Positions 1 to 8,011 of a stretch of 64,000 nt of DNA are shown piece after piece. A program made the translations under genes and the position numbers. The stretch is from the NCBI RefSeq assembly GCF_014207375.1, contig NZ_JACHEE010000010.1:93301-157300 (forward strand), read 5' to 3'. How positions within the stretch are numbered: position 1 is the stretch's first letter; each line of letters opens with the position of its first letter. The DNA comes from Arthrobacter sp. AZCC_0090 (lineage in GTDB: Bacteria; Actinomycetota; Actinomycetes; Actinomycetales; Micrococcaceae). Under the pieces are notes generated by a model that saw only the letters and a program-made list of their open reading frames with translations, ran no database searches and was not told where the DNA came from.

Positions 1-314
1 CGGGCTCGGTGAAGAACACGGCCACCGCCACCGGAACGTTGCCGGACGGCAGCCCGGCCCCCAGCACCCCGGGCTCCGCCACGGTCCCTGCCAACAAGGC
101 CGCTAATCCAGGCACCCCATCGACTCCCATAACGCCCGTTTCACCAACGGAACCTGCGTTAGAGCCCTGGTTGGCCTTCACCGGTGCCGGACTCCTGCTC
201 CCTGCCGGATTCGCTGGATTGGTCATTGCGGGATCCGGTGGGCTCTTATTGATGGGAACTCGACGCCGTCGGGACAGCGATACCGCCCGTATAGGAAGGA
301 CAGATAGTAGATGA
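1..314 (+). CDS. C-terminal part of an LAxTG-anchored surface protein (5' truncated by window edge)
   Basis: The reading frame is open to the left edge, so the GTG at 9 is probably internal and the protein begins outside the window. The visible part is a Pro/Thr/Ser-rich stalk followed by LAFTG (residues 55-59 counted from the GTG), about 23 hydrophobic residues and an RRRR cluster. That is a tripartite cell-wall sorting signal; the LAxTG form is the one known for class E sortases of high-GC Gram-positives. The TGA stop overlaps the next gene's ATG (ATGA), suggesting translational coupling. The function of the missing N-terminal part cannot be judged. Confidence 0.7.
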   Translation, partial: GSVKNTATATGTLPDGSPAPSTPGSATVPANKAANPGTPSTPITPVSPTEPALEPWLAFTGAGLLLPAGFAGLVIAGSGGLLLMGTRRRRDSDTARIGRTDSR

Positions 315-757
315 GTGACGTGGTAACGAGGCGTGGCAATCGTCTGATGGCTGGCATGATGCTGGCAGGAACAGCTTTATTGTTGGTTGCTTGCACATCA
401 GGGAGCCCCGATAGTCCATCGACATCCGCATCGGCAACTTCGATCCCGTCCACAGCAATTGTGGGTCAGGACGACGTCCAAGGGGCAGCTACGGACCTCG
501 CGAACAAGGGCTGTATGTTCGCCAACGGCGCCTGGGACTTCACCGGGACCTTGAGCAATTCGCAGAAGGGCGCGCAGTTCTATTCGGTTCGCGTCTGGGT
601 CCGAGACACCAAGACGTCCAGCGTCGTCGCTTCGCAGGTGCTCGAAGAGAAGTTGGATCCAGGCAAGTCCGTGAAACTGGACAGGAAGGCGCTCGTCAAA
701 ACCAACGATGCCAAAGGCCTGGATTGCGTTGTGGATGTCATCCGCAAGACCGCATGA
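311..757 (+). CDS. Small secreted lipoprotein of unknown function
   Basis: The 148-residue product has a short basic N-terminus, a hydrophobic stretch and a lipobox LVAC with the lipidated Cys at residue 28, then a Ser/Thr/Pro linker and a compact C-terminal region with two further cysteines (CMFA and DCVV) that could form a disulfide. The ATG overlaps the stop of the upstream anchored protein by ATGA, so the two are probably co-translated and both face the outside of the cell. No family was recognised. It resembles the FxLYD/DUF4352 style of accessory lipoproteins only in size and layout. Confidence 0.7.
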   Translation: MSDVVTRRGNRLMAGMMLAGTALLLVACTSGSPDSPSTSASATSIPSTAIVGQDDVQGAATDLANKGCMFANGAWDFTGTLSNSQKGAQFYSVRVWVRDTKTSSVVASQVLEEKLDPGKSVKLDRKALVKTNDAKGLDCVVDVIRKTA

Positions 758-1468
758 CGCCGTGAGGTAGCGGAGGGTCCGCCATCAGATGGTGACAGAC
801 CTTCCGCCACCACACAGAACAGTCCTATCGTTCCGGAGACCATCGTCTGCTACCACGGCAAGGCCTCCGTTTCACCATGAACCACGGAAGAGCCACCATA
901 CCCCGATTTTTGCTCGTTTAGGCGCTATAAGAAAGGGAACGGGGTGTGCGGGCTAATGCCTTGGCATCGGCAGGCGCTCGTGAAGGTGTTGGAGAGGCGC
1001 ACACCCACAGGGACTCTCGGCGGATCTGGACATGCTGCATGTCCATTTGGTGAACATCTTCGTTCCAACTCGCCTTTCATTTAGCGACATCGCTAGGCGG
1101 AGAGCCCCATTAAGAAGCAGGAACCCTTGCGCCCGGTTTTGGCCCATGGCGTGCTGTTCGAGCGCTCGGTGGCGTGCGGATCGGCAGCGAGGCGCGGTCG
1201 CGGTCGAAGCCCGGCTCGACGCCGAAGGTTGTGGTTGGACGGCGCCGTCGACGATCATGTCTTCTCTGGCTCCCGACGTAGCCGGCCTTACCGACCTCTT
1301 CTAGGATCTGCCAGGCGGGAGGATCTAGCGTTCGGCGACGAGTAGACGCCGGCGTAGCCCTGCATGAAGGACGCCCGGTCCGTGATGATGGCTTCATCCT
1401 CAAAAGTAGTCCGCGGCCGCGCCGCCCTTGAACCCATCAGACAACAACTGGCCATGCCATGAGGCTAG
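758..1468. other. Gene-poor stretch with a decayed transposase remnant
   Basis: No intact gene is supported here. ORFs in this interval are short, mutually overlapping and lack ribosome binding sites. The minus strand contains pieces that look like a decayed transposase, annotated separately. The remainder up to the palindrome at 1469 shows nothing identifiable. Confidence 0.5.
960..1400 (-). pseudogene. Probable decayed IS1182-type transposase remnant
   Basis: Reading the minus strand in shifting frames gives pieces in the order expected of an IS1182-family transposase: ITDRASFMQGYAG (family: DPDSR...QGYNAQ), then ILEEVGKAGYVGSQ (family: VLADAGYxSE), then NRAQGFLLLNG (family: HNRGFxxFLLRG), then FTKW. 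Stops and frame changes separate them, so it cannot encode a working enzyme. The matches are short and made by eye, and no terminal inverted repeats were found. Confidence 0.33.
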
Positions 1469-1492
1469 TATCTGTGACTTAAGTCACAGATA
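1469..1492. promoter_or_regulatory. Perfect palindrome containing a CRP/GlxR-type operator
   Basis: Twelve-bp arms are exactly inverted with no spacer. The core at 1473-1488 is TGTGACTTAAGTCACA, which fits the CRP consensus TGTGA-N6-TCACA and the actinobacterial GlxR form TGTGANNTANNTCACA at every fixed position. A TATATC hexamer at 1505-1510 could be a -10 element, placing the operator near the usual CRP activation position. It lies 121 bp upstream of the surface-protein start, so cAMP-CRP control of the following cassette is likely. Confidence 0.75.
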
Positions 1493-1561
1493 ACTTTGCG
1501 TCACTATATCCCTTCTTCAACTACTTCATAGGTGATCCTTCCAACAGGTCGGATCGATGAC

Positions 1562-1598
1562 GGCAGGGGGCTTCGTCTACGAAGGGAAACCTCCTGCC
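1562..1598 (+). promoter_or_regulatory. Structured leader hairpin next to the ribosome binding site
   Basis: Bases 1562-1570 pair with 1590-1598 (one G-U), then a 5-base bulge (1585-1589, GGAAA), then CTTCG 1571-1575 pairs with CGAAG 1580-1584 around a TCTA loop. The 14-bp stem ends three bases before the AAAGGAG Shine-Dalgarno sequence (1602-1608). The position suggests control of translation or mRNA stability. It matches no riboswitch class I can name. It also shows that the ATG at 1557 is leader, not the start codon. Confidence 0.5.
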
Positions 1599-1613
1599 CC
1601 TAAAGGAGTAGAT

Positions 1614-2840
1614 ATGGAAATACAAACTCCCTTGTTTTGGCGTTCGCGCAGACGGCTCAGGGGCGGCCTTAAGGTCGGAGCCGTCGTTGTCCTTGCTGCC
1701 GGTATAGTAGCCTCCGGTGCATCCTTGGCTTCAGCGGCCACTTCGATCTCCCATGGTGATGCCAATCTGGTCTCCGGGTCGGTGTTTGGCACCACTATTG
1801 GTTCCATCGGCGCGGTCGATGCAACCAATAACGGTCTGCAGGCACTCGTCACAGCTGGCGCGGAAGGCGGCGTCACGATCCCGGGACCGATCGGGCAGAT
1901 TTTAACCCTGCAGGGCTTCGGACGCTATGCCGACGCTAATCTCAATGGTTCTTCGGATGCCTATGCAGGCGGCGTGACCGCCTCGGGCGCTCCGGGAGCC
2001 TCGGCAGCACAGTTCAACATCACGCCGAGCACGGTTGGCTTGCCGGATCTGTTCACGGTGCAATTCAACGTGGGGCAGTTCTCATCCGAGGCACATTTGG
2101 CGGCCGATGGCACCCCAACAAGTTCCTCCACCGTTTCGAACGTCAATGCCGTGGTCGGCGGCTCCGTAGTGAATAGCCTCAACGGGCCGCTGACCACCCT
2201 GCAGAACGCATACAACGCATTGGGCGCTTTGGTTCCCGGCCTGACTCCTTTCACCAGCCCGGTTGGGCCGAACGGTATCACCATCGGCCAGGATCAGTTC
2301 CTTAACGCGATAGGGGTTCCCAGCTGGGAGCAGGTTCCGGCGAACACCGATTTGGTGAAGCTCCTGCCACAGCTGATGGCCAATAAGGTCAACTCGGCTA
2401 TCGCCACCATGTTGGCGCAGGCTGCGACTGCGGTCAACGCCATGCCCTTCCCGATGAACATCGCCGCTCAGGTAGCTCTGGCCACTCTGCAGGCCGCGGC
2501 TAAGACTGTCACCGACTTGGCTGCTACCTCGTTCGGCAGCGTTGCTTCGGTCATTGGTTCTTTCGTACTGAAGCCAACCGCAACCAACAGCAATGGCTCC
2601 TACACCCAGTCGGCAATCAAGGCTAGCCTTTTCCCCGGTCTGTCCGGTGGAGCAATGGCTATCTCGCTGGCCAACGCGACTGTTGGACCGAACACGGTGG
2701 TTCCGACCGCTCCTGGCCCGATGATCTCTCCTATGGTGCTCGGCGTTGGCGGGGCAACCTTGTTTGCTCTTTTCAGTGTGCTGCTGATCCTTCGGCGTCG
2801 TCAGAACGCGGTTTCCGTCCCAGTAACGGAAGTGCGCTGA
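1614..2840 (+). CDS. Large secreted surface protein with C-terminal membrane/sorting segment
   Basis: The ATG at 1614 is chosen because AAAGGAG ends five bases upstream. The 408-residue product starts with a basic, twin-Arg-rich segment (RSRRRLRGG) and a signal peptide ending near ASAA (about residue 42). The exported body is Ala/Gly/Ser/Thr/Asn-rich, poor in Cys and charge, and resembles actinobacterial choice-of-anchor G proteins. The C-terminus has an APGPMISP segment, a hydrophobic stretch and RRRQ. This is a sorting-type tail, but there is no LPxTG or LAxTG motif. Encoded just before an exosortase-like gene, it is the natural candidate substrate. Its function is probably surface coat or adhesin (inference). 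Confidence 0.75.
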   Translation: MEIQTPLFWRSRRRLRGGLKVGAVVVLAAGIVASGASLASAATSISHGDANLVSGSVFGTTIGSIGAVDATNNGLQALVTAGAEGGVTIPGPIGQILTLQGFGRYADANLNGSSDAYAGGVTASGAPGASAAQFNITPSTVGLPDLFTVQFNVGQFSSEAHLAADGTPTSSSTVSNVNAVVGGSVVNSLNGPLTTLQNAYNALGALVPGLTPFTSPVGPNGITIGQDQFLNAIGVPSWEQVPANTDLVKLLPQLMANKVNSAIATMLAQAATAVNAMPFPMNIAAQVALATLQAAAKTVTDLAATSFGSVASVIGSFVLKPTATNSNGSYTQSAIKASLFPGLSGGAMAISLANATVGPNTVVPTAPGPMISPMVLGVGGATLFALFSVLLILRRRQNAVSVPVTEVR

Positions 2841-3022
2841 TGTACGGCGGAGTTCCGGGGGGCGGAGGTGGCCCGTTTGTTGGAGCTGCCGCCGGAGGCG
2901 GCCTGCTCGCTTCCACTGGTTTCAGTGGCGGCGTCCTGCTCCTTGTGGCGGTCGTTCTGATCGCAAGTGGTCTGCTGCTTTTGCGCGGGCGCCGACTACG
3001 CATCTCAAACCAAGTGGACTAA
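2840..3022 (+). CDS. LAxTG micro-protein (almost only a sorting signal)
   Basis: This 60-residue protein is translationally coupled to the previous gene (TGATG overlap). It has a Gly-rich N-terminus, LASTG at residues 23-27, a roughly 20-residue hydrophobic segment and RGRRLR. It is therefore nothing but a class-E-sortase-type sorting signal with a short Gly-rich head. No separate signal peptide is visible, so how it enters the secretion pathway is unclear. It could be a small wall-anchored subunit, a membrane micro-protein partnering the preceding surface protein, or a decayed anchor domain. The tight coupling argues that it is expressed. Confidence 0.6.
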   Translation: MYGGVPGGGGGPFVGAAAGGGLLASTGFSGGVLLLVAVVLIASGLLLLRGRRLRISNQVD

Positions 3023-3032
3023 ACCGCGGACT

Positions 3033-3072
3033 CATCGTGTGGGAGGGGCCGCAGAGTCCATCCCACACGATG
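3033..3072. promoter_or_regulatory. 12-bp perfect inverted repeat between micro-protein and exosortase gene
   Basis: CATCGTGTGGGA (3033-3044) and its exact reverse complement (3061-3072) are separated by 16 bases. There is no T-tract, so it may be an attenuator or an mRNA-stabilising hairpin rather than a strong terminator. The candidate starts at 3037 and 3070 fall inside it, which supports a downstream start (GTG 3118) for the exosortase gene. Confidence 0.5.
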
Positions 3073-3117
3073 GGGCCGAACGTCTGCGAACGCTCAAGAG
3101 AACGGAAAAGACCTACT

Positions 3118-3675
3118 GTGACGGGTCAGAGAAAGCACCGAGGCACCCCCCCGATCGGATCACTTCTCGGCTATGTGCCGAGGGTTGTTCTCTCCATACT
3201 GCTTGCTTCCACTGCCGTCTTGGCAGTGGTCTTCAGCGGAGTAGTACGAGGTTGGGAGGCCACGATCTCGGCCTTCGCGATCTCTCTGGCGGTACCAGGT
3301 AATGCATTGTCCGTCGGCCAGGTCACGTATTTCGGCCTGGGCACACCGCGTCCCCGTGGCATCGATATCACCGAACTGTGTTCCGCGGTCATGATCGTCG
3401 CACCGTTGCTTCTACTGTCTGCCTTGCTCTTATTGATGGTGCGATTCAAAATTGGCACAATATTTCGGGCTCTGAGCGCCGGTTTCCTGATCATTGTGCT
3501 TGCCAATGTAATTCGTATCGTGATGATTGCCTTCGGCTGGGACAACTTCGGCACGGCGGGCTTCGCTGCGGCCCACCAAGGCTACGGGAGTGTTTTTGCA
3601 CTGATGGCTTTTACCGCAGGAATGATCGTATTCATCCGCCTCTCCTTTGGCCGGAAAGGCAAACCCAACAAATGA
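3118..3675 (+). CDS. Exosortase/archaeosortase-family membrane transpeptidase
   Basis: From GTG 3118 the product is 185 residues, nearly all transmembrane. The family catalytic triad is visible in order: Cys88 in ITELCSA, Arg133 in ANVIRI and His153 in AAHQGYG, with the usual spacing and helices between. Exosortases cleave C-terminal tripartite signals of exported proteins and are thought to transfer them to an acceptor. The next gene (ATGA overlap) is a family-2 glycosyltransferase, as in the XrtG arrangement known from other Gram-positives. Possible substrates are the two upstream genes. The start is uncertain: longer versions from 3037 or 3070 would run through a hairpin. The family call is strong, the subfamily unknown. 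Confidence 0.82.
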   Translation: MTGQRKHRGTPPIGSLLGYVPRVVLSILLASTAVLAVVFSGVVRGWEATISAFAISLAVPGNALSVGQVTYFGLGTPRPRGIDITELCSAVMIVAPLLLLSALLLLMVRFKIGTIFRALSAGFLIIVLANVIRIVMIAFGWDNFGTAGFAAAHQGYGSVFALMAFTAGMIVFIRLSFGRKGKPNK

Positions 3676-5018
3676 GCATCATCCAAGCGGTTGCGTTCTT
3701 CCTGCTCATCGGTTTTCTTACTTACATCACCTCAATCGTTGTTCCCTTCTTTCGGCGAAAGCCGAATCATCCTGGAAACCCTGACGATTTTGTCTGGCAT
3801 TTCATTATCCCTTGCCGGGATGAGGAAGCCGTTATCGGCAATACCATCGAACGGCTCACCGGAACCTTCTCCGGAGCTCATATCTGGGTGATCGACGACG
3901 ACAGCGAAGATGCCACCTCCAACATTGTGCAGAGATATTCGGATGAGAACAGGCTCCTACACCTGGTGCAGCGCCGCCGTCCGGAAGCCCGGACCGGCAA
4001 GGGCGATGCTTTGAACGCCGCCTATCATCAGATGCTCACGTCACTCGATAGAGACGTCGATCCGGAAAACCTGATCGTCTGCGTTGTCGACGCAGACGGT
4101 GAGCTCGCCGCCAACGCTCTTGAGCAGGCCGCTGGCCCCGATGTCTTCGCCAACCCGATAGTCGGTGCAGCTCAGACCTCAGTGTGGATGAAGAACCGCG
4201 ACGACCCTGGTCCACTGGGCACGGGCAAGCCGATAGGGAACTACTTCGCCCGGGCACTCATCCGGATGCAGGATATAGAATTCCGCACAGTGATTGCGGC
4301 CATGCAGAGCCTTCGGGAGAAAACATCCTCGGTGGGTCTGGGGGGAAACGGGCAATTCACCCGGCTCTCGGTGCTGCAGAAAATCGCCGACGAAGCCGGA
4401 GAACCCTGGCACGGAGCACTGCTGGAGGACTACGAACTTGGCATCCACGTGCAGCTGGCCGGTTATGAAAACCGCCACATCCTGGAATCCTATGTAGCCC
4501 AAGAAGCACTCAGCAGCGCCCGGCGGCTCATTACCCAGCGCACACGGTGGGCACAGGGCAACATCCAGTGCATCAAGTACCTACCGGAGATCATCAAATC
4601 CAGGCACATTTCCAACGCCTCGGTAGTCGAGTCGTCGTATTACCTGATTCTCCCCTACCTCCAGCTCCTCGGTATTCTCACGTGGGGTTCCATGACTGTT
4701 TTCTTCATCATGGGTGCCACCTCAGGACAGCTGTTCATCGGCGGCTTCGAGGACCTCGGATGGCTCCTGCTGATGACTCTAATCTTCGGCATTATGCCCT
4801 TCGCAATGTGGGGCCCGATTTACAAAATCAAATGCGAGCCGACGGCCGGCTGGTGGCGAACCGTTGGCTGGAGTATCGGCATGTGGCTGTATGTGTATTA
4901 CACCTATATATGCCTAGTCCGCGCGGCATTTAGAGTGACTACCGGACGGAATGGCTGGCTCAAAACTAAACGCAACGCTGAAAAGAACACCAGCGGCCCC
5001 GTCGCTAAAGACACCTGA
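3672..5018 (+). CDS. Membrane family-2 glycosyltransferase, exosortase-associated
   Basis: The ATG at 3672 overlaps the exosortase stop (ATGA). The 448-residue product has an N-terminal membrane helix (about 5-27), a GT-A catalytic domain with IIPCRDEE (45-52), IDDDSED (74-80), DADG (140-143), LLED (250-253) and the processive-enzyme motif QRTRW (289-293), followed by several C-terminal membrane helices. This architecture is that of cellulose-synthase/hyaluronan-synthase-like enzymes that polymerise a sugar at the membrane inner face. Tight coupling to the exosortase suggests it builds the glycan or acceptor for the sorted protein. The sugar substrate is unknown, but the next gene points to an N-acetylhexosamine. 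Confidence 0.85.
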   Translation: MSIIQAVAFFLLIGFLTYITSIVVPFFRRKPNHPGNPDDFVWHFIIPCRDEEAVIGNTIERLTGTFSGAHIWVIDDDSEDATSNIVQRYSDENRLLHLVQRRRPEARTGKGDALNAAYHQMLTSLDRDVDPENLIVCVVDADGELAANALEQAAGPDVFANPIVGAAQTSVWMKNRDDPGPLGTGKPIGNYFARALIRMQDIEFRTVIAAMQSLREKTSSVGLGGNGQFTRLSVLQKIADEAGEPWHGALLEDYELGIHVQLAGYENRHILESYVAQEALSSARRLITQRTRWAQGNIQCIKYLPEIIKSRHISNASVVESSYYLILPYLQLLGILTWGSMTVFFIMGATSGQLFIGGFEDLGWLLLMTLIFGIMPFAMWGPIYKIKCEPTAGWWRTVGWSIGMWLYVYYTYICLVRAAFRVTTGRNGWLKTKRNAEKNTSGPVAKDT

Positions 5019-5045
5019 TCAATTCGGCTTCAAGAAAGACAACTC

Positions 5046-6194
5046 GTGAAGAAAATAGCCGTCATCTACGGCACCCGTCCGGAAGCTATCAAAATGGCCC
5101 CTCTGATCAAGGCGCTGCAATCCGATCCTCGTTTCGAGGCCCACGTCATTCTCACCGGACAGCATCGCGAAATGCTGGATCAAGTCAACTCCATTTTCGG
5201 TATCATTGCAGACTCAGATCTCGATATCAGCGAAGCGGGACAAACCCTTACCTCCATCACCACCAAGGTACTGGAGGGGTTAGCCGGGCAACTGTCCGAG
5301 GTGAATCCTGATGGCGTGATCGTCCAGGGCGACACCACCTCGGCTCTCGCAGGTGCGCTTGCAGCCTTCTATCAGCAAATCCCAGTTTTTCACCTGGAAG
5401 CGGGACTGCGCAGCGGAAACATTTATAACCCCTTCCCTGAGGAGGTGAACCGGAAGCTGATCAGCCAGCTCGCGAACCTACATTTCGCCCCCACAGAGGC
5501 CAATAAGCTTGCGTTGCTACGTGATGGAGTGGCAGACGAGACCATAGTGGTGACCGGCAACACCGTGATCGATGCGCTCCTGCACACCGCGGAGCTTCCC
5601 GGCGACCTCGACGACCCGCAACTGCTTGGGGCTACCCGGGACGAGGCGCGGCAGATCATCTTGGTTACTACCCACCGGCGGGAGAACTGGGGCGAACCGC
5701 TAGCGCATATTGCCGCCGCCGTGGCAAAGATCTCCACCGGGTTTCCCGAGGCCAGGATTGTCCTGCCGATGCACAAGAACCCGGCAGTTCGGGCGATTCT
5801 TCATGAATATCTGGATGGGTTGGACAATGTGTACTTAATCGAGCCTTTGGATTACGCCCAATTTGCCAAGATGCTCAACCGAGCTTATCTGGTTCTCACT
5901 GACTCCGGCGGAGTCCAAGAAGAGGCTCCCTCACTCGGCAAGCCCGTGCTTGTGTTGCGGGAGACCACCGAGCGTGGTGAAGGCGTCGAAGCGGGCAATG
6001 TGACGCTGGTCGGTACGGACACCGCACGGATTGTGGCCGAAACAACCCGTCTTATGCGGCATCCGGAGCACTATGCGGCGATGACCGCTGCTTCCAATCC
6101 TTATGGTGACGGAACCGCCTCGGTACAGTGTATTGGGGCCCTTTGGGCCTATTTTGAGCGTCTAACGGCTAAAAAGAAATTTGACGACAGCTAA
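5046..6194 (+). CDS. wecB: UDP-N-acetylglucosamine 2-epimerase (non-hydrolysing)
   Basis: The enzyme interconverts UDP-GlcNAc and UDP-ManNAc, a precursor of wall and capsule polymers. The 382-residue length is typical. Family landmarks are YGTRPEAIKMAP at the N-terminus, LTGQHREM, VQGDTTSA, HLEAGLRSG, PFPEEVNRK, THRRENWG and TDSGGVQEEAP. It starts with GTG at 5046, with an AAGAAAG ribosome-binding sequence. It lies 27 bases after the glycosyltransferase gene, so it likely supplies the nucleotide sugar for that enzyme. Confidence 0.93.
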   Translation: MKKIAVIYGTRPEAIKMAPLIKALQSDPRFEAHVILTGQHREMLDQVNSIFGIIADSDLDISEAGQTLTSITTKVLEGLAGQLSEVNPDGVIVQGDTTSALAGALAAFYQQIPVFHLEAGLRSGNIYNPFPEEVNRKLISQLANLHFAPTEANKLALLRDGVADETIVVTGNTVIDALLHTAELPGDLDDPQLLGATRDEARQIILVTTHRRENWGEPLAHIAAAVAKISTGFPEARIVLPMHKNPAVRAILHEYLDGLDNVYLIEPLDYAQFAKMLNRAYLVLTDSGGVQEEAPSLGKPVLVLRETTERGEGVEAGNVTLVGTDTARIVAETTRLMRHPEHYAAMTAASNPYGDGTASVQCIGALWAYFERLTAKKKFDDS

Positions 6195-7388
6195 CACCTC
6201 GTCACCGAACCCGTCGAACCCCAGCGCCGTCTGGCCAGTGCATCGAACGGGATCTGCGAGTCCGTGCCGACCACCGGTTCCCGGACCGTCACGACCGGCT
6301 GGCGTCACCGTCCCGGGCGCCTCGAACAGGCCCTGGTCAGTAGGCACGACCAGGGCCTTCACCGGAGGCGTGGGCTCGATGTCGACCTCAAGGACACCCT
6401 GGGGCCGGATCGTCCAGCAGTTCACGGGCGCGCTAGAGCAGGATGCCGAGTTCGGCATCCGTATGCGCCGACGATCTGCTGCCGACCACCCACATACCTG
6501 ACAATCCATAAGGAGCTTCCTAAATGTGATTTCCTTTGGAAGATCTATTCGGGAGGAGTGTTGCCTCGATCCCTAGAATCCGCCCCAAGGGGCAGCCAAC
6601 CTGCCGCCAACGCTCATTTCTAAGTTGCCGTTGACACCAGACACGAACGGTAAGGAATAGGAACCCGTCGGAGGGCAGGACTTGGGTTCTCTTCCCCGCC
6701 CTCTACCGTCCTTGCGCAGACCCGAGCCTTTGGTTTCAGTGCCCCCTATCTCCGGCTTCAGGCCCTTCCATTGGTTCGTCGCTGTGCAGGTTGGGGGCAC
6801 GGTTCAGGGAATTCTCCTACTGCTTCCAGAGCCAACCGTGCAAGCAGTCATCGTCGCCGCATGGCTGTTCTGTCATTGATCCTCCATCTACGCTGCCCCA
6901 TTTTCCCCCACCGATCCCGGACGAAGCGCCGGGGACCAGTATGAGGTTCTCATCGATTCGGGTCCGCCATAAGGCGCAGTCCTCTTTCCACTTCCCATCA
7001 CCCCTTCCAAGGTGTCCGAGGAGCGCGTCCGGGAGGTTCCCCTGTGGTAGGGATGCCTCCCGGACGCTGTACCTGTCCATCCGCGATTGCTGGGCGTTCC
7101 GGTTGCGGGATTCGTGAAAGACGACGGTCCTTCACGGTCCAGGCACTTGTTAAGTACCGAGTCGCGTCCAAACGTGACGCAAAACACGGCGCGACTTTGA
7201 CCGGGGCATGCCGAGCGGGCGAATCCAGATCCGGGCACCGTTGCCACTGTAGGTTTTTGCGTGCATTCGTCGCGCATGGGATAGAAATTCAATAACGGAC
7301 GGCGATCAGCACAAAGGGCCGCCTTGAACGCTGAACGGGTTCAGACGTCTTTCGGTGTTTCTCCCCATCCCGCTTGACTTGAGAAGGT
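6195..7388. other. 1.2-kb gene-free stretch
   Basis: Apart from the hairpin at 6328-6358, no feature could be supported. The ORFs present on both strands overlap each other, have skewed composition (runs of Arg or Pro) and lack ribosome binding sites and recognisable motifs. It is probably decayed sequence between two gene blocks. Confidence 0.5.
6328..6358. terminator. Hairpin downstream of the epimerase gene
   Basis: AGGCCCTGGTC (6328-6338) and its exact reverse complement (6348-6358) are separated by nine bases. It lies 134 bp beyond wecB with no clear U-tract. It may end the surface-glycan operon, or be part of decayed DNA. Confidence 0.35.
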
Positions 7389-8011
7389 CTAGTTCAAAGG
7401 GACGTCGAAGTTCTGCTTCGTGATGTTCTGCCCGTCGGAGGTGCCGGCGGCTTGTCGTTCGTAGCCCAATGTCAGCTTGGTCTGTGGCGTGTGCAGGATG
7501 AACACCATCCAGCCTTCGTCGCCGAACAGCGGGCCATACCCGGCGTCTTTGACGGCGCCAAGCAGGTCGTCGAGGCCGCCGGAGATTGTCGGGATAGATG
7601 CGCCGCCGTTGGCTCCGACGATGTAGAAGTTGTCGGCTCCGAAGCTGCTATAAAATTTCGAGCCGGTACTGACCTTCGCCGTCACCAGCACAACCTGCCC
7701 GCCGTGCAGCGCGGCCCAGTGATGTACAACCGCTGATGGCGGTGTGAAGTTTGCGACAACGGACTCGATCTGGGCGCTGTTACCCATCACCGGGTCGCTG
7801 ATGCCCTGGTTCACCGCGACCGAGCCGCCGCCCGCAGGAGTGGTGGCCGACGGGCATCTGCCGACGGCACTGTGTTCGACTCGGTGGCAGAGGATAATGC
7901 AGGACGCGATGCCGCACTGCTGGTCGCCGTCGCACCGCCCGGGGCGGAGCATGCCCCAATGAGCAATACCAACATCGTGGCCGTGGCGAGCGCGAGTGGA
8001 GGAAAATTCAT
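7389..8011 (-). pseudogene. Frameshifted lipoprotein gene
   Basis: The ATG at 8011 follows a TTGGAG ribosome binding site and starts a classic lipoprotein signal peptide with lipobox LIGAC, then an Ala/Ser/Thr linker. That frame runs into a stop near 7811. A second frame continues the protein from about 7855 (ATTPAGGGSVAVNQG...) to 7389 with an orderly soluble domain (VVLVTAKVSTG, DLLGAVKDAGYGP). The two frames join near GATGCCCGTCGG on the minus strand. A one-base indel is enough to explain this: either a real pseudogene or a sequencing error. The intact protein would be about 207 residues of unknown function. Confidence 0.65.

Noticed and set aside
6162-6509. Open frames on both strands of about 110 residues downstream of wecB
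   Set aside because: No ribosome binding site, no recognisable motif, mutually overlapping frames and low-complexity Pro/Arg composition. Treated as non-coding.
6888-7292. 134-codon minus-strand ORF
   Set aside because: Composition unlike real proteins here and no binding site; opposed by an equally long plus-strand ORF.
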